A stretch of DNA of 64,000 bases from NCBI RefSeq assembly GCF_000281045.1, contig NW_008246081.1, positions 407,178 to 471,177 of the forward strand, read 5' to 3'. Shown in pieces: positions 42,608 to 53,037 of the stretch; positions within the stretch are counted from its first letter, which is position 1, and each line of letters starts with the position of its first letter. The notes below the pieces were generated by a model, which saw nothing but the letters and a program-made list of their open reading frames with translations, had not been told where the DNA came from and searched no databases. Source of the DNA: Saprolegnia diclina VS20 (lineage: Eukaryota; Oomycota; Saprolegniomycetes; Saprolegniales; Saprolegniaceae). The position numbers and the translations under genes were made by a program.

Positions 42608-42989
42608 TGGCGATACTCGGTGGTCATGGATCGTCGGGTCATGCTACTGAGCGAGAACAATATTGTCGAATGACGTTGTGGTCCCTCTTCGTATTCATAC
42701 CATACACTGTGGTACCGGAAGCGATACGCTGATAGATGCGAGATAGTAACGTTAACTTGGTGACTCTAGTAGTAACCTTAACCTCGTAGCACTGAGCACT
42801 GAATTTGTGCATCGAAGTCGGAATCGGTGGCGACACATATCTTGCCGCGGGATTGTTGTATCTTTTGGCCAAATAAAATGCAAATTGGTCGTCTTTTCTA
42901 TCCGGATACGATCCGGACCGATCATCGAACGGCCTTTTTGAGGCAGTTTGGTATTTTCGGCTGCACCCGTCGCGAGCCAGACACGAAGC
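42608..42989. promoter_or_regulatory. Promoter region of the CaMK gene
   Basis: The 380-bp stretch has ATTGG at 42884-42888, ATCCGGAT at 42900-42907 (within TATCCGGATAC) and TCCGGA at 42912-42917, 70-105 bp upstream of the ATG at 42990. The rest (42620-42850) shows no gene. Confidence 0.5.
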
Positions 42990-44270
<1,281 letters not shown>

Positions 44271-44675
44271 ACTCGCACCCTAAACCCGCTGTCAATGCAC
44301 GATGCCTCTTTTCGTTCTCAATAACACTGTTCTCTTGGCCTCAGCACACCATTTGCTATGCGGCAGATCTGGAGACTGCGTAGCCTCGAGTGCATCTGCT
44401 CCGTTTCTGTTCCATAACGCTATGGGCCATAAAGAGGAGCTGGCTACGGTTTTGCTTTTGCTACCCCGACCCCTAATGGACACCCTACCCCTCGCAGACG
44501 CCGAATTAGCTCCAAAGCTGTCCACGCATGGACGCTCCCGTATGAGCCCGTAGAATGCGCGCTGTACGATGCAATCGCCTTGTACCGGTAGTCAGCTGCG
44601 AACGCCTTTACAAGGTACTTGTGCTTCTACTTGGCGGTCGAGCGGAAACGAGAAGAAGTATTTTGCATTCGATTC
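44271..44675. other. Intergenic, 405 bp
   Basis: No gene or known motif. The frame of the next gene is open upstream to 44619, but I place the start at the signal peptide. Confidence 0.5.
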
Positions 44676-46205
44676 ATGCGGGTACATCTTGGGTGTCTCG
44701 TTGCGCTGGCCGTCTGCAGCTACGGCGCCGACGACGTTATCCGCGTCAAGACGCTCGAGCCGCAGGCCAACGACGGCGGCTTCCAGAGCCACAAGATCAC
44801 GAGCGCGCTCGGGGGCGACGGCTTCAAAAGCGAGTACCGCTGGTTCAACTCCAACATTGGCCTGCGCACCAAGCACGTGAGCGTCGGCGAGCTCGCGCGC
44901 ACCTTTTACGACGGCGTGGTTGGCACCACTAAGAAGCTCAAGTCGTATCTCGCTTCGGCTGTGCGCACCATGCAGCAGTCGCCAGCTCTTCCGACCGTCA
45001 ACAGTACTTTGGCGGGACCGCTGCTGGATCCGCGCGCCGCCTTTCTCACGATTGCCGAGTTTGTCCGCGCGTACAACATCTCGACAGAGCGCGTAAATGC
45101 TACCAAGGTGGCGTCCGTGCCGACGCTGCGTGCCTACACCTACACGGGCGTCACGTACATCAACGTCTCGGGCTCGATCGCGAGCCAGTATGCGCCGTAT
45201 CCGTCGTATACACCGAGCTACTACGCACCGTCGCTACCCAACGGTATTTTGCCGACGACCACGTACCCTTGGCCATGGGGCGGCGCGATCACGCAGCTCA
45301 ACGCGCTCGTCAAGCTTGCTGCGTCCTCCAATGCAACCGCAACCAGTGGCTCAAACGAAACACTGACCGCGATGCGCGCGATTTGGGCGTCGTTCTACAT
45401 CGTGTCGGGGATCCCCGTACCACCGATCGTACCACCGCGCACGTCGCTGGCGGTCGGCGATACATCGCAAGGGCTGGCCTTTTACGCATATCCGGCGCCC
45501 GCGGCCGGCTTTGGTCGGTCGGGCGTCACGTTCTTTGCGCCGTCGCTCTTGAACCGCAGCCTCTTGGCGATCGACCAGCTCCGATTAGCCTTCGACGATG
45601 CGCTGGACGCAGACGTCGCCGGATTGCTTCACGGGATCGAGTCGCCGTCGAGCACGTGGTACTCGGCGTACGACCGGGAGACCGACGAGCTGGCCGACTT
45701 GTGTCTCGGCAGTCTCGTCGCAGCGACATCGCGCGACGCCCCGCGCCTCTTCAACCTCCTCGTCGAGAACAACGTGCAGCAGCCGAGCTGTTTGTGGCAA
45801 GCCAACGCCTACTACTTCCGCGTCAAGGCCCGCGCGCCCCGCCGCAGTGTTTTCACAGAGGTGGGGTCCCTCGCTGCGTACGTCGGTGCGCGGGCGATGA
45901 ACGTGACGCGGCTCAAGGCGGCGCTGCGGGCTGACCGCGCGTCGGCGGTCGAGACTGCAGTACAGCGTGCCAATGCGACGAATATGCCGCCGCTAGCGAG
46001 CATGGGCGGCGGCGTCGTGCTCTTCGCAGCCAACGACGATGGCGTCGTGTTGCAGGTGATCAAGGAACCCGAGCCGATGCACTTGGTGCTTCGCGCCGTC
46101 ATTCGACTCGGCGAAAGCATGTTTTTGTCGGCCAAAGACATGGACGTCCTCGTGGCATGCGTCGCGCTGCAGCTGCTTGGCCACTCGTGTAGCCGCTGTG
46201 TATAA
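44676..46205 (+). CDS. Secreted orphan protein with many N-glycosylation sites
   Basis: Intronless. The ATG at 44676 was chosen because it opens a signal peptide (MRVHLGCLVALAVCSYG); an in-frame ATG 57 bp upstream would bury it. The 509-residue product has no TM helix after the signal, more than eight N-x-S/T sequons, two Tyr/Pro/Ser-rich stretches (residues about 165-200) and few Cys. I recognise no domain. Secretion to the cell surface, wall or outside is inferred from the signal and sequons. It could be a lineage-specific effector-like or wall protein; there is no RxLR or LFLAK motif near the N-terminus. Confidence 0.7.
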   Translation: MRVHLGCLVALAVCSYGADDVIRVKTLEPQANDGGFQSHKITSALGGDGFKSEYRWFNSNIGLRTKHVSVGELARTFYDGVVGTTKKLKSYLASAVRTMQQSPALPTVNSTLAGPLLDPRAAFLTIAEFVRAYNISTERVNATKVASVPTLRAYTYTGVTYINVSGSIASQYAPYPSYTPSYYAPSLPNGILPTTTYPWPWGGAITQLNALVKLAASSNATATSGSNETLTAMRAIWASFYIVSGIPVPPIVPPRTSLAVGDTSQGLAFYAYPAPAAGFGRSGVTFFAPSLLNRSLLAIDQLRLAFDDALDADVAGLLHGIESPSSTWYSAYDRETDELADLCLGSLVAATSRDAPRLFNLLVENNVQQPSCLWQANAYYFRVKARAPRRSVFTEVGSLAAYVGARAMNVTRLKAALRADRASAVETAVQRANATNMPPLASMGGGVVLFAANDDGVVLQVIKEPEPMHLVLRAVIRLGESMFLSAKDMDVLVACVALQLLGHSCSRCV

Positions 46206-46616
46206 CTTCTACGATCGCTACAGTGTGCTTTATTGGAGATGCCATCAAATGGGATCGATACAGGGCTCGGGTAGCTGCCTTGCGCACTCCCAGTCGTGTA
46301 GAGAAATCACGATTGATTGATTGATATTCTAGCAGAGCGTACTGGCTCACATCCACTACAATTGTAGAATGGCTAAAATACCATTCCTGCTGTGCATTTT
46401 CGTCGAGGGTTAGGGTACGAAAGTTGCTTTTGTGGTTCCACTTTGGAAAGGTCCGAATCCAGAATTGAGCTGCGATGGCGGGCATTTGGCCTCTGCCGTG
46501 GGGAATTTCAGAATCTGGAATTGCAATGTGACGCTGAACGATTCTGCTTTTGTCCATGTGATACGGCGACCGAGCGACGTGCGAGCTTTGCCACTCACTT
46601 TTCCTTTTGCTCGCTC
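46206..46616. other. Intergenic, 410 bp
   Basis: No gene seen. The P450 frame is open upstream from 46392, but the residues there are not P450-like, so this is treated as leader and promoter. Confidence 0.5.
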
Positions 46617-48098
46617 ATGGTGCTCGGGTTCACATTCGCACAAGAGACTGCAGCGGCCGTCGCCGTCGGACTTGCTTGCTTGCTCATCGCCAAAGCCGTG
46701 GTAGTCTACCGCCGCAAAGCTCGGATTGCCAAAGGGCTCGCCCATCTACCGAGTCTTCCGGGCCACAAACTACTGGGCAACTTGGTGCAACAAGGCGAGC
46801 ACATCCACGACCACTACTACTGGAAGCTGGAGCTTTTCGAGACGCTTGGGAGCACGTATGCGATGCGCGTAGACTTGCTTCTGGACGGCTCCGTGTGCAC
46901 CTCGAGCGCCGCCAACGTCCGACACATCCTCGCGACCAACCACACGAACTACGTCAAGCCAGCGATGATGCAGCGCGCGCTCGGTGAGCTCATGGGCAGC
47001 GGCATCTTCAACGTCAACCCATCCGCCTCGTCGAGCTGGAAGGCCCAGCGCAAGATCATCGCGTCGCTCTTCTCGACCAACGCCATCAAGACACTCATGG
47101 ACACCATCTTCGTCGAGCACACGTCGGCGCTCGTGTCGGAGATCGAAACACTAGGCGACGGTGCGCTCCTGGACGTCGAGGCCACTGCGCTGTCGCTGAC
47201 GACCAAGTTCACTTATGCCATGGCGTTTGGGCTCGCCTTTGAGACCGAGAACGCCACCGAGTTTCGAGACCTTTTTCGGGAAGCGAGCAACCTCAGCGTC
47301 TCGCGCTTCACGCAGCCGTGGTACCAATGGCTCGGCTGGTTCATGCCGTCCGAGTACCGCCTCGCGCGTGTCATGCGGCGCATCAACGCGCTCTGCCACG
47401 ACACGATCCGCACCAAGCGGCTCAGCGCCACAAGGGGCGACGACCTTCTCTCGGAGCTCCTCCGGCGCCAGGAAGCCGGCAACGACATGATTTCCGACAC
47501 CTTTATCCGCGACATGATGATGACCATGATGCTTGCGGGTCGGGAGACGGTCGGGAGCGGCCTCGCGTGGGTCATTTACACGGTGAGCAAGCACCCTATC
47601 GTCGAAGCGAGGCTCGTAAGCGAGCTGCAAGCCGGTGAGATTTCCTACGCGGGCGTCGGATGCATGTCGTACCTCGATGCGGTCGTGCGCGAGACCTTAC
47701 GCCTCTTCCCACCTGTGCCGTACGAGCTCAAGAGCGCTATCACGGACGATGTATGGCCCGACGGCACGTTTGTCCCGGCGGGAACCAATGTCGAATTTTC
47801 GCCATTCGCAATGGGTCGCAACGAAACCCGGTGGCCACAGGCAACGACGTTCTCGCCCGAGCGTTGGCTAAATGACACTCCACGACCAAGTGCGTTCGAG
47901 TACCCGGTCTTCAACGCGGGCCCGCGCAGCTGCGTCGGCCAAACCGTCGCGCTCCTCCAGCTCAAGGTTGTCGTCGCAAGCCTCTACCAGCGCTTTACGT
48001 TTGATCTTATTTCGCCGCTCAACGAGCCAGCGTTCGAGCTCGGTATCGGTCTCTTCTCCCAGGACAGCATTCAAGTCCGCGCGTACCTCCGGCACTAA
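46617..48098 (+). CDS. Cytochrome P450 monooxygenase (CYP86/CYP52-like)
   Basis: Intronless, 493 residues from the ATG at 46617. An N-terminal membrane anchor (AAAVAVGLACLLIAKAVVVY) is followed by a Pro-rich hinge (LPSLPGHKLLGNL). P450 landmarks: the I-helix oxygen-binding motif (AGRETVG), the K-helix ExxR (ETLR) followed by LFPPVP, the PERF-like region (PERWLN), and the heme-binding loop FNAGPRSCVGQ with the Cys ligand. The order and spacing are normal for a microsomal P450, with best resemblance to fatty-acid omega-hydroxylase clans (CYP86, CYP52, CYP704). The substrate is not determinable from sequence alone. It is expected in the ER membrane with a P450 reductase partner. Confidence 0.95.
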   Translation: MVLGFTFAQETAAAVAVGLACLLIAKAVVVYRRKARIAKGLAHLPSLPGHKLLGNLVQQGEHIHDHYYWKLELFETLGSTYAMRVDLLLDGSVCTSSAANVRHILATNHTNYVKPAMMQRALGELMGSGIFNVNPSASSSWKAQRKIIASLFSTNAIKTLMDTIFVEHTSALVSEIETLGDGALLDVEATALSLTTKFTYAMAFGLAFETENATEFRDLFREASNLSVSRFTQPWYQWLGWFMPSEYRLARVMRRINALCHDTIRTKRLSATRGDDLLSELLRRQEAGNDMISDTFIRDMMMTMMLAGRETVGSGLAWVIYTVSKHPIVEARLVSELQAGEISYAGVGCMSYLDAVVRETLRLFPPVPYELKSAITDDVWPDGTFVPAGTNVEFSPFAMGRNETRWPQATTFSPERWLNDTPRPSAFEYPVFNAGPRSCVGQTVALLQLKVVVASLYQRFTFDLISPLNEPAFELGIGLFSQDSIQVRAYLRH

Positions 48099-48569
48099 AC
48101 TCGCACTATCTGTCGACCCTAGTCCTAGTATCAACATAAAACCTGTCGTCTCCCAGTACAGTGTCAAAGTATTTATAACTCCAATGATTTGAAACGTATC
48201 ATAGGTTGATTATTGATGGCCTATCACAACAATAAGCATCTTTCGCAGCTGAAAATTGGGTACATAAATCATGTATGTTTTACATGTACAAAATGTTGAC
48301 AGCACCCTTCTTAGCGGGGTAGGGGTTCTTGGATCGCCTGGTCGCGCTAATCGTAAATTGATTAAATTAAGACTTTGCGAACAGGACGGTCCCACCCAGA
48401 AATAGGTTTTCCTCACCATGCGCTCCTAGAATATGGTGCGACTTGTCTTGAATGGCTTCTGAAAGCGGTTTCCAGTTTCCCACCTCGATGGCAACCACAT
48501 TTACGACGTTTAGCCATATTTACCGACACGACGTTCAGCTCACGAAACGCCACTGGCCCGAAACCAAAG
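48099..48569. other. Intergenic, 470 bp, AT-rich
   Basis: AT-rich compared with surroundings (48180-48400). No gene, repeat or clear promoter motif recognised. Confidence 0.5.
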
Positions 48570-49136
48570 ATGGCGATGCGACGCGAGGACACGACGATCG
48601 AATTCGAGCCCCGCGACCCGCGCGAGAAGGCCGAGAAGTACCTCAAAGCCAACAAGATCCACGTGATTCTGCAGGTAGCGCTCGCAGAGCTACTCGTCGA
48701 TGCCATCGGTCTCGTGCCAGGAGATCTGCACCAACATGATGTACATCCGCCCGACCAACCCGCGCGAGTTCATGGTGCAGCAGCTCAACCTCATTCGCCA
48801 CGCCCGCGAGAACCGGACGGCGGTACACACCACGCCGATAGTAGCCACAGGCGTCGATCGAAGTGCGGGCTAGATGACGTTCTTCACCGAGACGGACTTG
48901 GCGACAATGTTTTCCATGTTTGACACGACGAGTCAGGGCACGATCAGCCTCGTGCAGTACGACCAAGGTTCGCCCATGCGCTAGCAGAGGTGGTTGCTGA
49001 CTGCGTTCTCTTAGCCTTGCTCAACCTCGGCATCGATCGCCCGACGTTGCGCCTCCCCGAGTCGATCAACCGCGTCGATAAGAACTTATTTGTGCGCAGC
49101 ATGCTCCAGGAACTCAAAAACAACTCGTGCGTGTAG
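48570..49136 (+). CDS. EFCAB10: EFCAB10-like protein (RIIa/DPY-30-like helix plus EF-hand)
   Basis: Four exons: 48570-48674, 48721-48822, 48874-48967 and 49015-49136 (introns 46, 51 and 47 nt), 140 residues. The N-terminus has a dimerisation helix pair (REKAEKYLKANKIHVILQ, then MYIRPTNPREFMVQQL), typical of RIIa/DPY-30 folds. It is followed by an EF-hand-like unit (TDLATMFSMFDTTSQGTISL, then QYDQALLNLGI), in which the loop keeps Asp, Thr, Gln-Gly and Ile positions. This order matches EFCAB10, a small protein conserved in ciliated organisms. Its next neighbour, CYB5D1, is also ciliary. It converges with CYB5D1, with 47 bp between stops. Confidence 0.8.
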
Positions 49137-49183
49137 TCGAGAATCTGCATATGTATAAACAGTGTACAATCTTCTTTGGACGA

Positions 49184-50142
49184 CTAGAGAATCGTCAGGT
49201 CGTCGTTGTAGTAAATGTGCACAATCGGCTGGTAGTCGTCGGCGTCGAGATGGAGCTTTTCAAACTCGGCCGCTTCGTCGAGGATGCCGTTTTGCGTCAG
49301 CGTCTTGTCCATGTCGAGCGGAAGAAACTCGTGGCCGTCCAAGTACTACCCTCTCGCTTCAGTACAATAGTGTCTCTGTGACATACCTTCCACGTGTAGC
49401 TGCCGGCATGGGCATTGAACTGCAGGTCAATGTACCGCTTTTGGATTTCGTAGAGTGTCTCTTCCGAACACACCTAGGTCCAAAGACATTGATGGACAGC
49501 GACGTCAATCTGTCCAACCTGAATCGAGTGACTCTGGTGCGTCAGCGTGTTGACGACTTGGATCGAGCGCACTTTTTCGGTCATGAGCCCAATGCAATGC
49601 GCATCGTCCTACGAGGATGCCACGTCATCAAGTTGCCATCGAAGCTTTATGTGTTGTACCGTCCACCACGGCTGGAGCTCGAGCGTATTCCAATCGGTCA
49701 CAGGCTCGGGGGGTGGCACGTCGAGAAAGCGTCCGTAGGGCAAAAACGGCAAGCGAATGTTGCGGTCGGGATCGATGTGCGTCTTGACCTGCATTTTCCT
49801 CAGTCGACGTCCATGCCGTTCGTTGTACCTCGCGCGTGACGGCGTCGAACCAGTGCGTAATGTCTTCGCCAGCGTGCTGCACGAGCGGCTGCGTGAGCTT
49901 GCCACGGTGCGCTGCGATGAGCGCCGTGACATCGAGGACGCGCCCAAAGACGACGAGCCAGCAGTCCTAGCCAACATCAGCATCGAGTTTTTCGGATCTG
50001 AATAGCGCCGTACGTCGGCGCACTTGTGGATGCCGACTTCTTCGGGCGTGTAGTACCGGCGGTGGATCGTCTTGAGCTGGAACTTCATGTCGGCGTTTGA
50101 AACCTGCGTCAAAACGACCGAGGTGTGTCGTTTCATCTTCAT
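49184..50142 (-). CDS. CYB5D1: Cytochrome b5 domain protein CYB5D1
   Basis: Six exons: 50014-50142, 49829-49966, 49660-49788, 49519-49608, 49387-49473 and 49184-49345; introns 40-51 nt, 244 residues. The cytochrome b5-like fold is in exons 1-3: YYTPEEVGIHKCADDCWLVV, GRVLDVTALI, GEDITHWFDAVTREV, then RFLDVPPPEPVTDW and PWWT. The C-terminal half matches CYB5D1 to the end (LPLDMDKTLTQNGILDE, then HIYYNDDLTIL). CYB5D1 binds heme and acts in ciliary beating with radial spokes. The start at 50142 is the furthest upstream; an internal ATG at 50085 (MKFQLK) is also possible. The 50142 start overlaps the start codon of the divergent RCC1-IQ gene. Confidence 0.9.
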
Positions 50143-52991
50143 GAAGCGACGACCGCCGCCCAAGTCGGAGCAGGCCAAGCGTGCGTTCTTGCGCCGACTG
50201 GGCTCTGAAATAACCAAAGAGTCGAATGTCGTCCAGGATGCGTGGAGTCCCGGCCACAACTTTTACTCGACCACCGAAGTCCGCAGCTGGGGCAGCGGCA
50301 GCCACGGCCAGCTTGGGCTCGGCGACGACCGCCACCGTCTCGCACCCGAGATCGTCCTCGAGCTCTACCGCATCTCGACGGACCACCGCAAGCTTCAGGT
50401 ACTATCGTCTACGAATTGCATGTGTTCACAACCGTTTGTAGCTGAGCTGCAGCGAGCTTTTCACGGTTGCTGTCAACGACGAGGGCCACGTGTACCTCTG
50501 GGGCCGTCCGCCGACCGACTCGACGCTGCCGACGACCGCCAAGGTCCCCGAGCGGGTGCCGGGTCTGGACAGCATAGCGATTCAGAGCGTCGCTTCGGGT
50601 TCGGGGCACATTGTCCTCCTCTCGGCCACTGGCGCCGTCTACACGTGGGGCAAAGGCGGAAGCGGGCGTCTCGGCCACGGCGACGAGCACAGGTACGACG
50701 CCAAGAGCCCATCATGTTGCTGACGACGGTGTAGCGTCACCGTCCCCAAGCACGTCCAGCACATGCCCACGACAGCCGCCATTCAGTGCGTGGAGGAGCG
50801 AACGTAGGTGCCTAACAAGCCTTGTAGCCAAGTCGCTTGCGGCGCAGAACACACGCTTGTACTGGACGCCACGGGGCGCGCGTTTGGCTTTGGCAGCAAC
50901 CGCGCCGGCCAGCTGGGCACAGGCTCCTATTGCAATAGCAACGAACCGGCGCTCGTGGCCAGCGCCGTGCGCTTTGCCTCGATCGTTTGCGGCATGAACC
51001 ACTCGGGCGCCGTGAGCCTCGACCACGCCGTGTATACGTGGGGCTGGGGCGAGAAAGGGCGCTTGGGCCTCGGCTCGGACGCGTCTGCACATACGTACGT
51101 CGTCTTCTACTCTTGTCGACTAGAACAAGAGTAGACCAACGCGCATCGAGACCTTGCGCGATGTCAAGCTGCTCAGCTTTGGCGGGGCACACTCGCTTGC
51201 CCTTACACACAGCCGCAAGGTACCGTGTTGGATCAACATCGTTGGCTTTCGATTCAACAGGTGTATGCGTGGGGCTGGGGGGCGTTTGGCCAGGTATGGT
51301 CCCCCCTCATTGACGGCTCACAGCAGAATGGGTAGCTCGGCCTCGGCCACTGCAGCGACTCGAGCGTCCCCAAGCGTATCAAGAGCCTCGACGACATCGA
51401 GCAGATTGCATGCGGTTTTGGTCACTCGGCCGCCGTCTCGTTCGGCGGACGTCTCTATCTGTGGGGTTTTGGCGAGGAAGGGCAGCTCGGCACGGGCGAC
51501 GAAGGCAACCGCGATGTGCCGCAGCTTGTCTGGACACACAAAAGCGGCACCGCCACGGACCCGCCCAAGGTCCTCCAGATCGCTCTTGGGAAAGTGCACT
51601 CGATCGGGATCGCCGAGCTGAGCATGAGCGCGTCCCAGCGGGCCAAGCTCAATCCAGACACGATCCGCACCGCAGCCAAGCGCATCCAGCGCACCGTGCG
51701 GCACTTTTTACGCCGCACGCGGGTACGCTTGGCGTTGGTATGTCACCATGACAGCCCCACCTCGGTAGGTGCGCCGCCGACACGCCGCGTATGCGCTGGA
51801 GCGACAGACGCAGTACGAGCGAGAGCGCACCGAGGCGAGCCGACAGCTTCTCGCCGAAGAAGAAGCACGGCGCAAGCGCGACGAGCAAGTCAAGTGCGAC
51901 GCCTTGCAAGCCGTTGCCGTCGCCAAGCGCGAGCGCAAGCTGTTAGAAGTACTATGGACACGACAACCTTTGTCTCACGGCGCGGTCGATCGGTAGGCCC
52001 GGCTCACGGTGGCCACGCGGCTGCAGGCGGTGGTGCGAGGCACCCGTGCGCGGGCCAAATGTGCTGCGCTGCGAGCGCGCGCCCGGGCCGCTATGCTGGA
52101 AGCCCGCGCTGTCGAAGCTGCCGCCACCCGCGCCTGCTTCTGCGCCGACGCACTGGCTGCCTACACGGAGCAAACCGTCGCGTACCTCTCCACCGAGCTC
52201 GTCAAGCGGATACACGTCGAAGCGTTCGCTGCCATTGACGCCAGCGTGCAGCTCTCGTGGATCACAGCGGCCAACGACGCTGCCTCAGAAGCTTCGGCGC
52301 TGGCAGCGCGTGAGGCCGAGGCAGCAGCCAAGGCTGCCCGGCTCGAGAGCGAGAAGCGCGACCGCGAGACTCGGCGCCTCGAAGCCGCAGCGGCCGCCGA
52401 GGCTGCGCACCGCCAGCGCCGCGACAAGGAGATCGCGGACGCCAAAGCCAAAGCCAAAGCCAAAACCAAGGTCGTCGACGCGGTGGTCGCACCGAGGAAG
52501 GACAAGCGACGGCTCAACGAAGCCCAGCTCCGCAAGGTGGCCGCGGCGCTCAACGCGAGCCGCGAAGACCGGGACAAGACTCGACAGGAGCTCATCGAGC
52601 AGAAGCGACTACTGGACGTTCAAGAGCACGAGAAGGCTCTGCTGGCGGCCAAAGCGGACGCGGAGAAGCGGGAGCGGCTCTTCCGAAAAAGCTTGACCCA
52701 TGCGCCGTACGTCCGCGGCAGCTTGAGCTCGAGCGTCCGCGCCTTGCACATTGCCGAGACGTACCGAGGTAGATTCCTCTGTCCCCACTTGTTACGACTC
52801 GAGTCCTAGTCCTCCCCGGGGACATCAAGCCCCACTACGTGCTCGACGAGAGCGTGATGGACCCCGCGACGAGTCTGCCAACTGAGGATGGCAGCCGGAG
52901 CACGTCCAAGTACCGCATCTTCCGTGACATCCGCCGACCGTCCATCCATGGCCTCAAGAGCCCTCGGGACGAGCCCAACCAGCGCAGCTAA
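50141..52991 (+). CDS. RCC1-repeat protein with IQ motifs and coiled coil
   Basis: Ten exons: 50141-50398, 50442-50692, 50735-50753, 50808-51094, 51135-51219, 51261-51293, 51336-51722, 51769-51948, 51997-52768 and 52810-52991; introns 40-54 nt, sum closes to 817 residues. An RCC1 beta-propeller fills about 40-440 (SWGSGSHGQLGLGD, TWGKGGSGRLGHGD, FGFGSNRAGQLGTG, TWGWGEKGRLGLGS, AWGWGAFGQLGLGH, LWGFGEEGQLGTGD). It is followed by IQ-like helices (AAKRIQRTVRHFLRR, ATRLQAVVRGTRAR) for calmodulin binding, then a long Ala/Arg/Glu-rich coiled coil and a short tail. Exon 3 is a 19-nt microexon coding VTVPKH. RCC1-IQ proteins of this kind occur in ciliary settings; the flagellar role is inferred from the neighbours. 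Confidence 0.9.
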
Positions 52992-53037
52992 GACACTCAC
53001 ACGTACAAAAATCACGGATACGTAATCGTAGAAGTTG

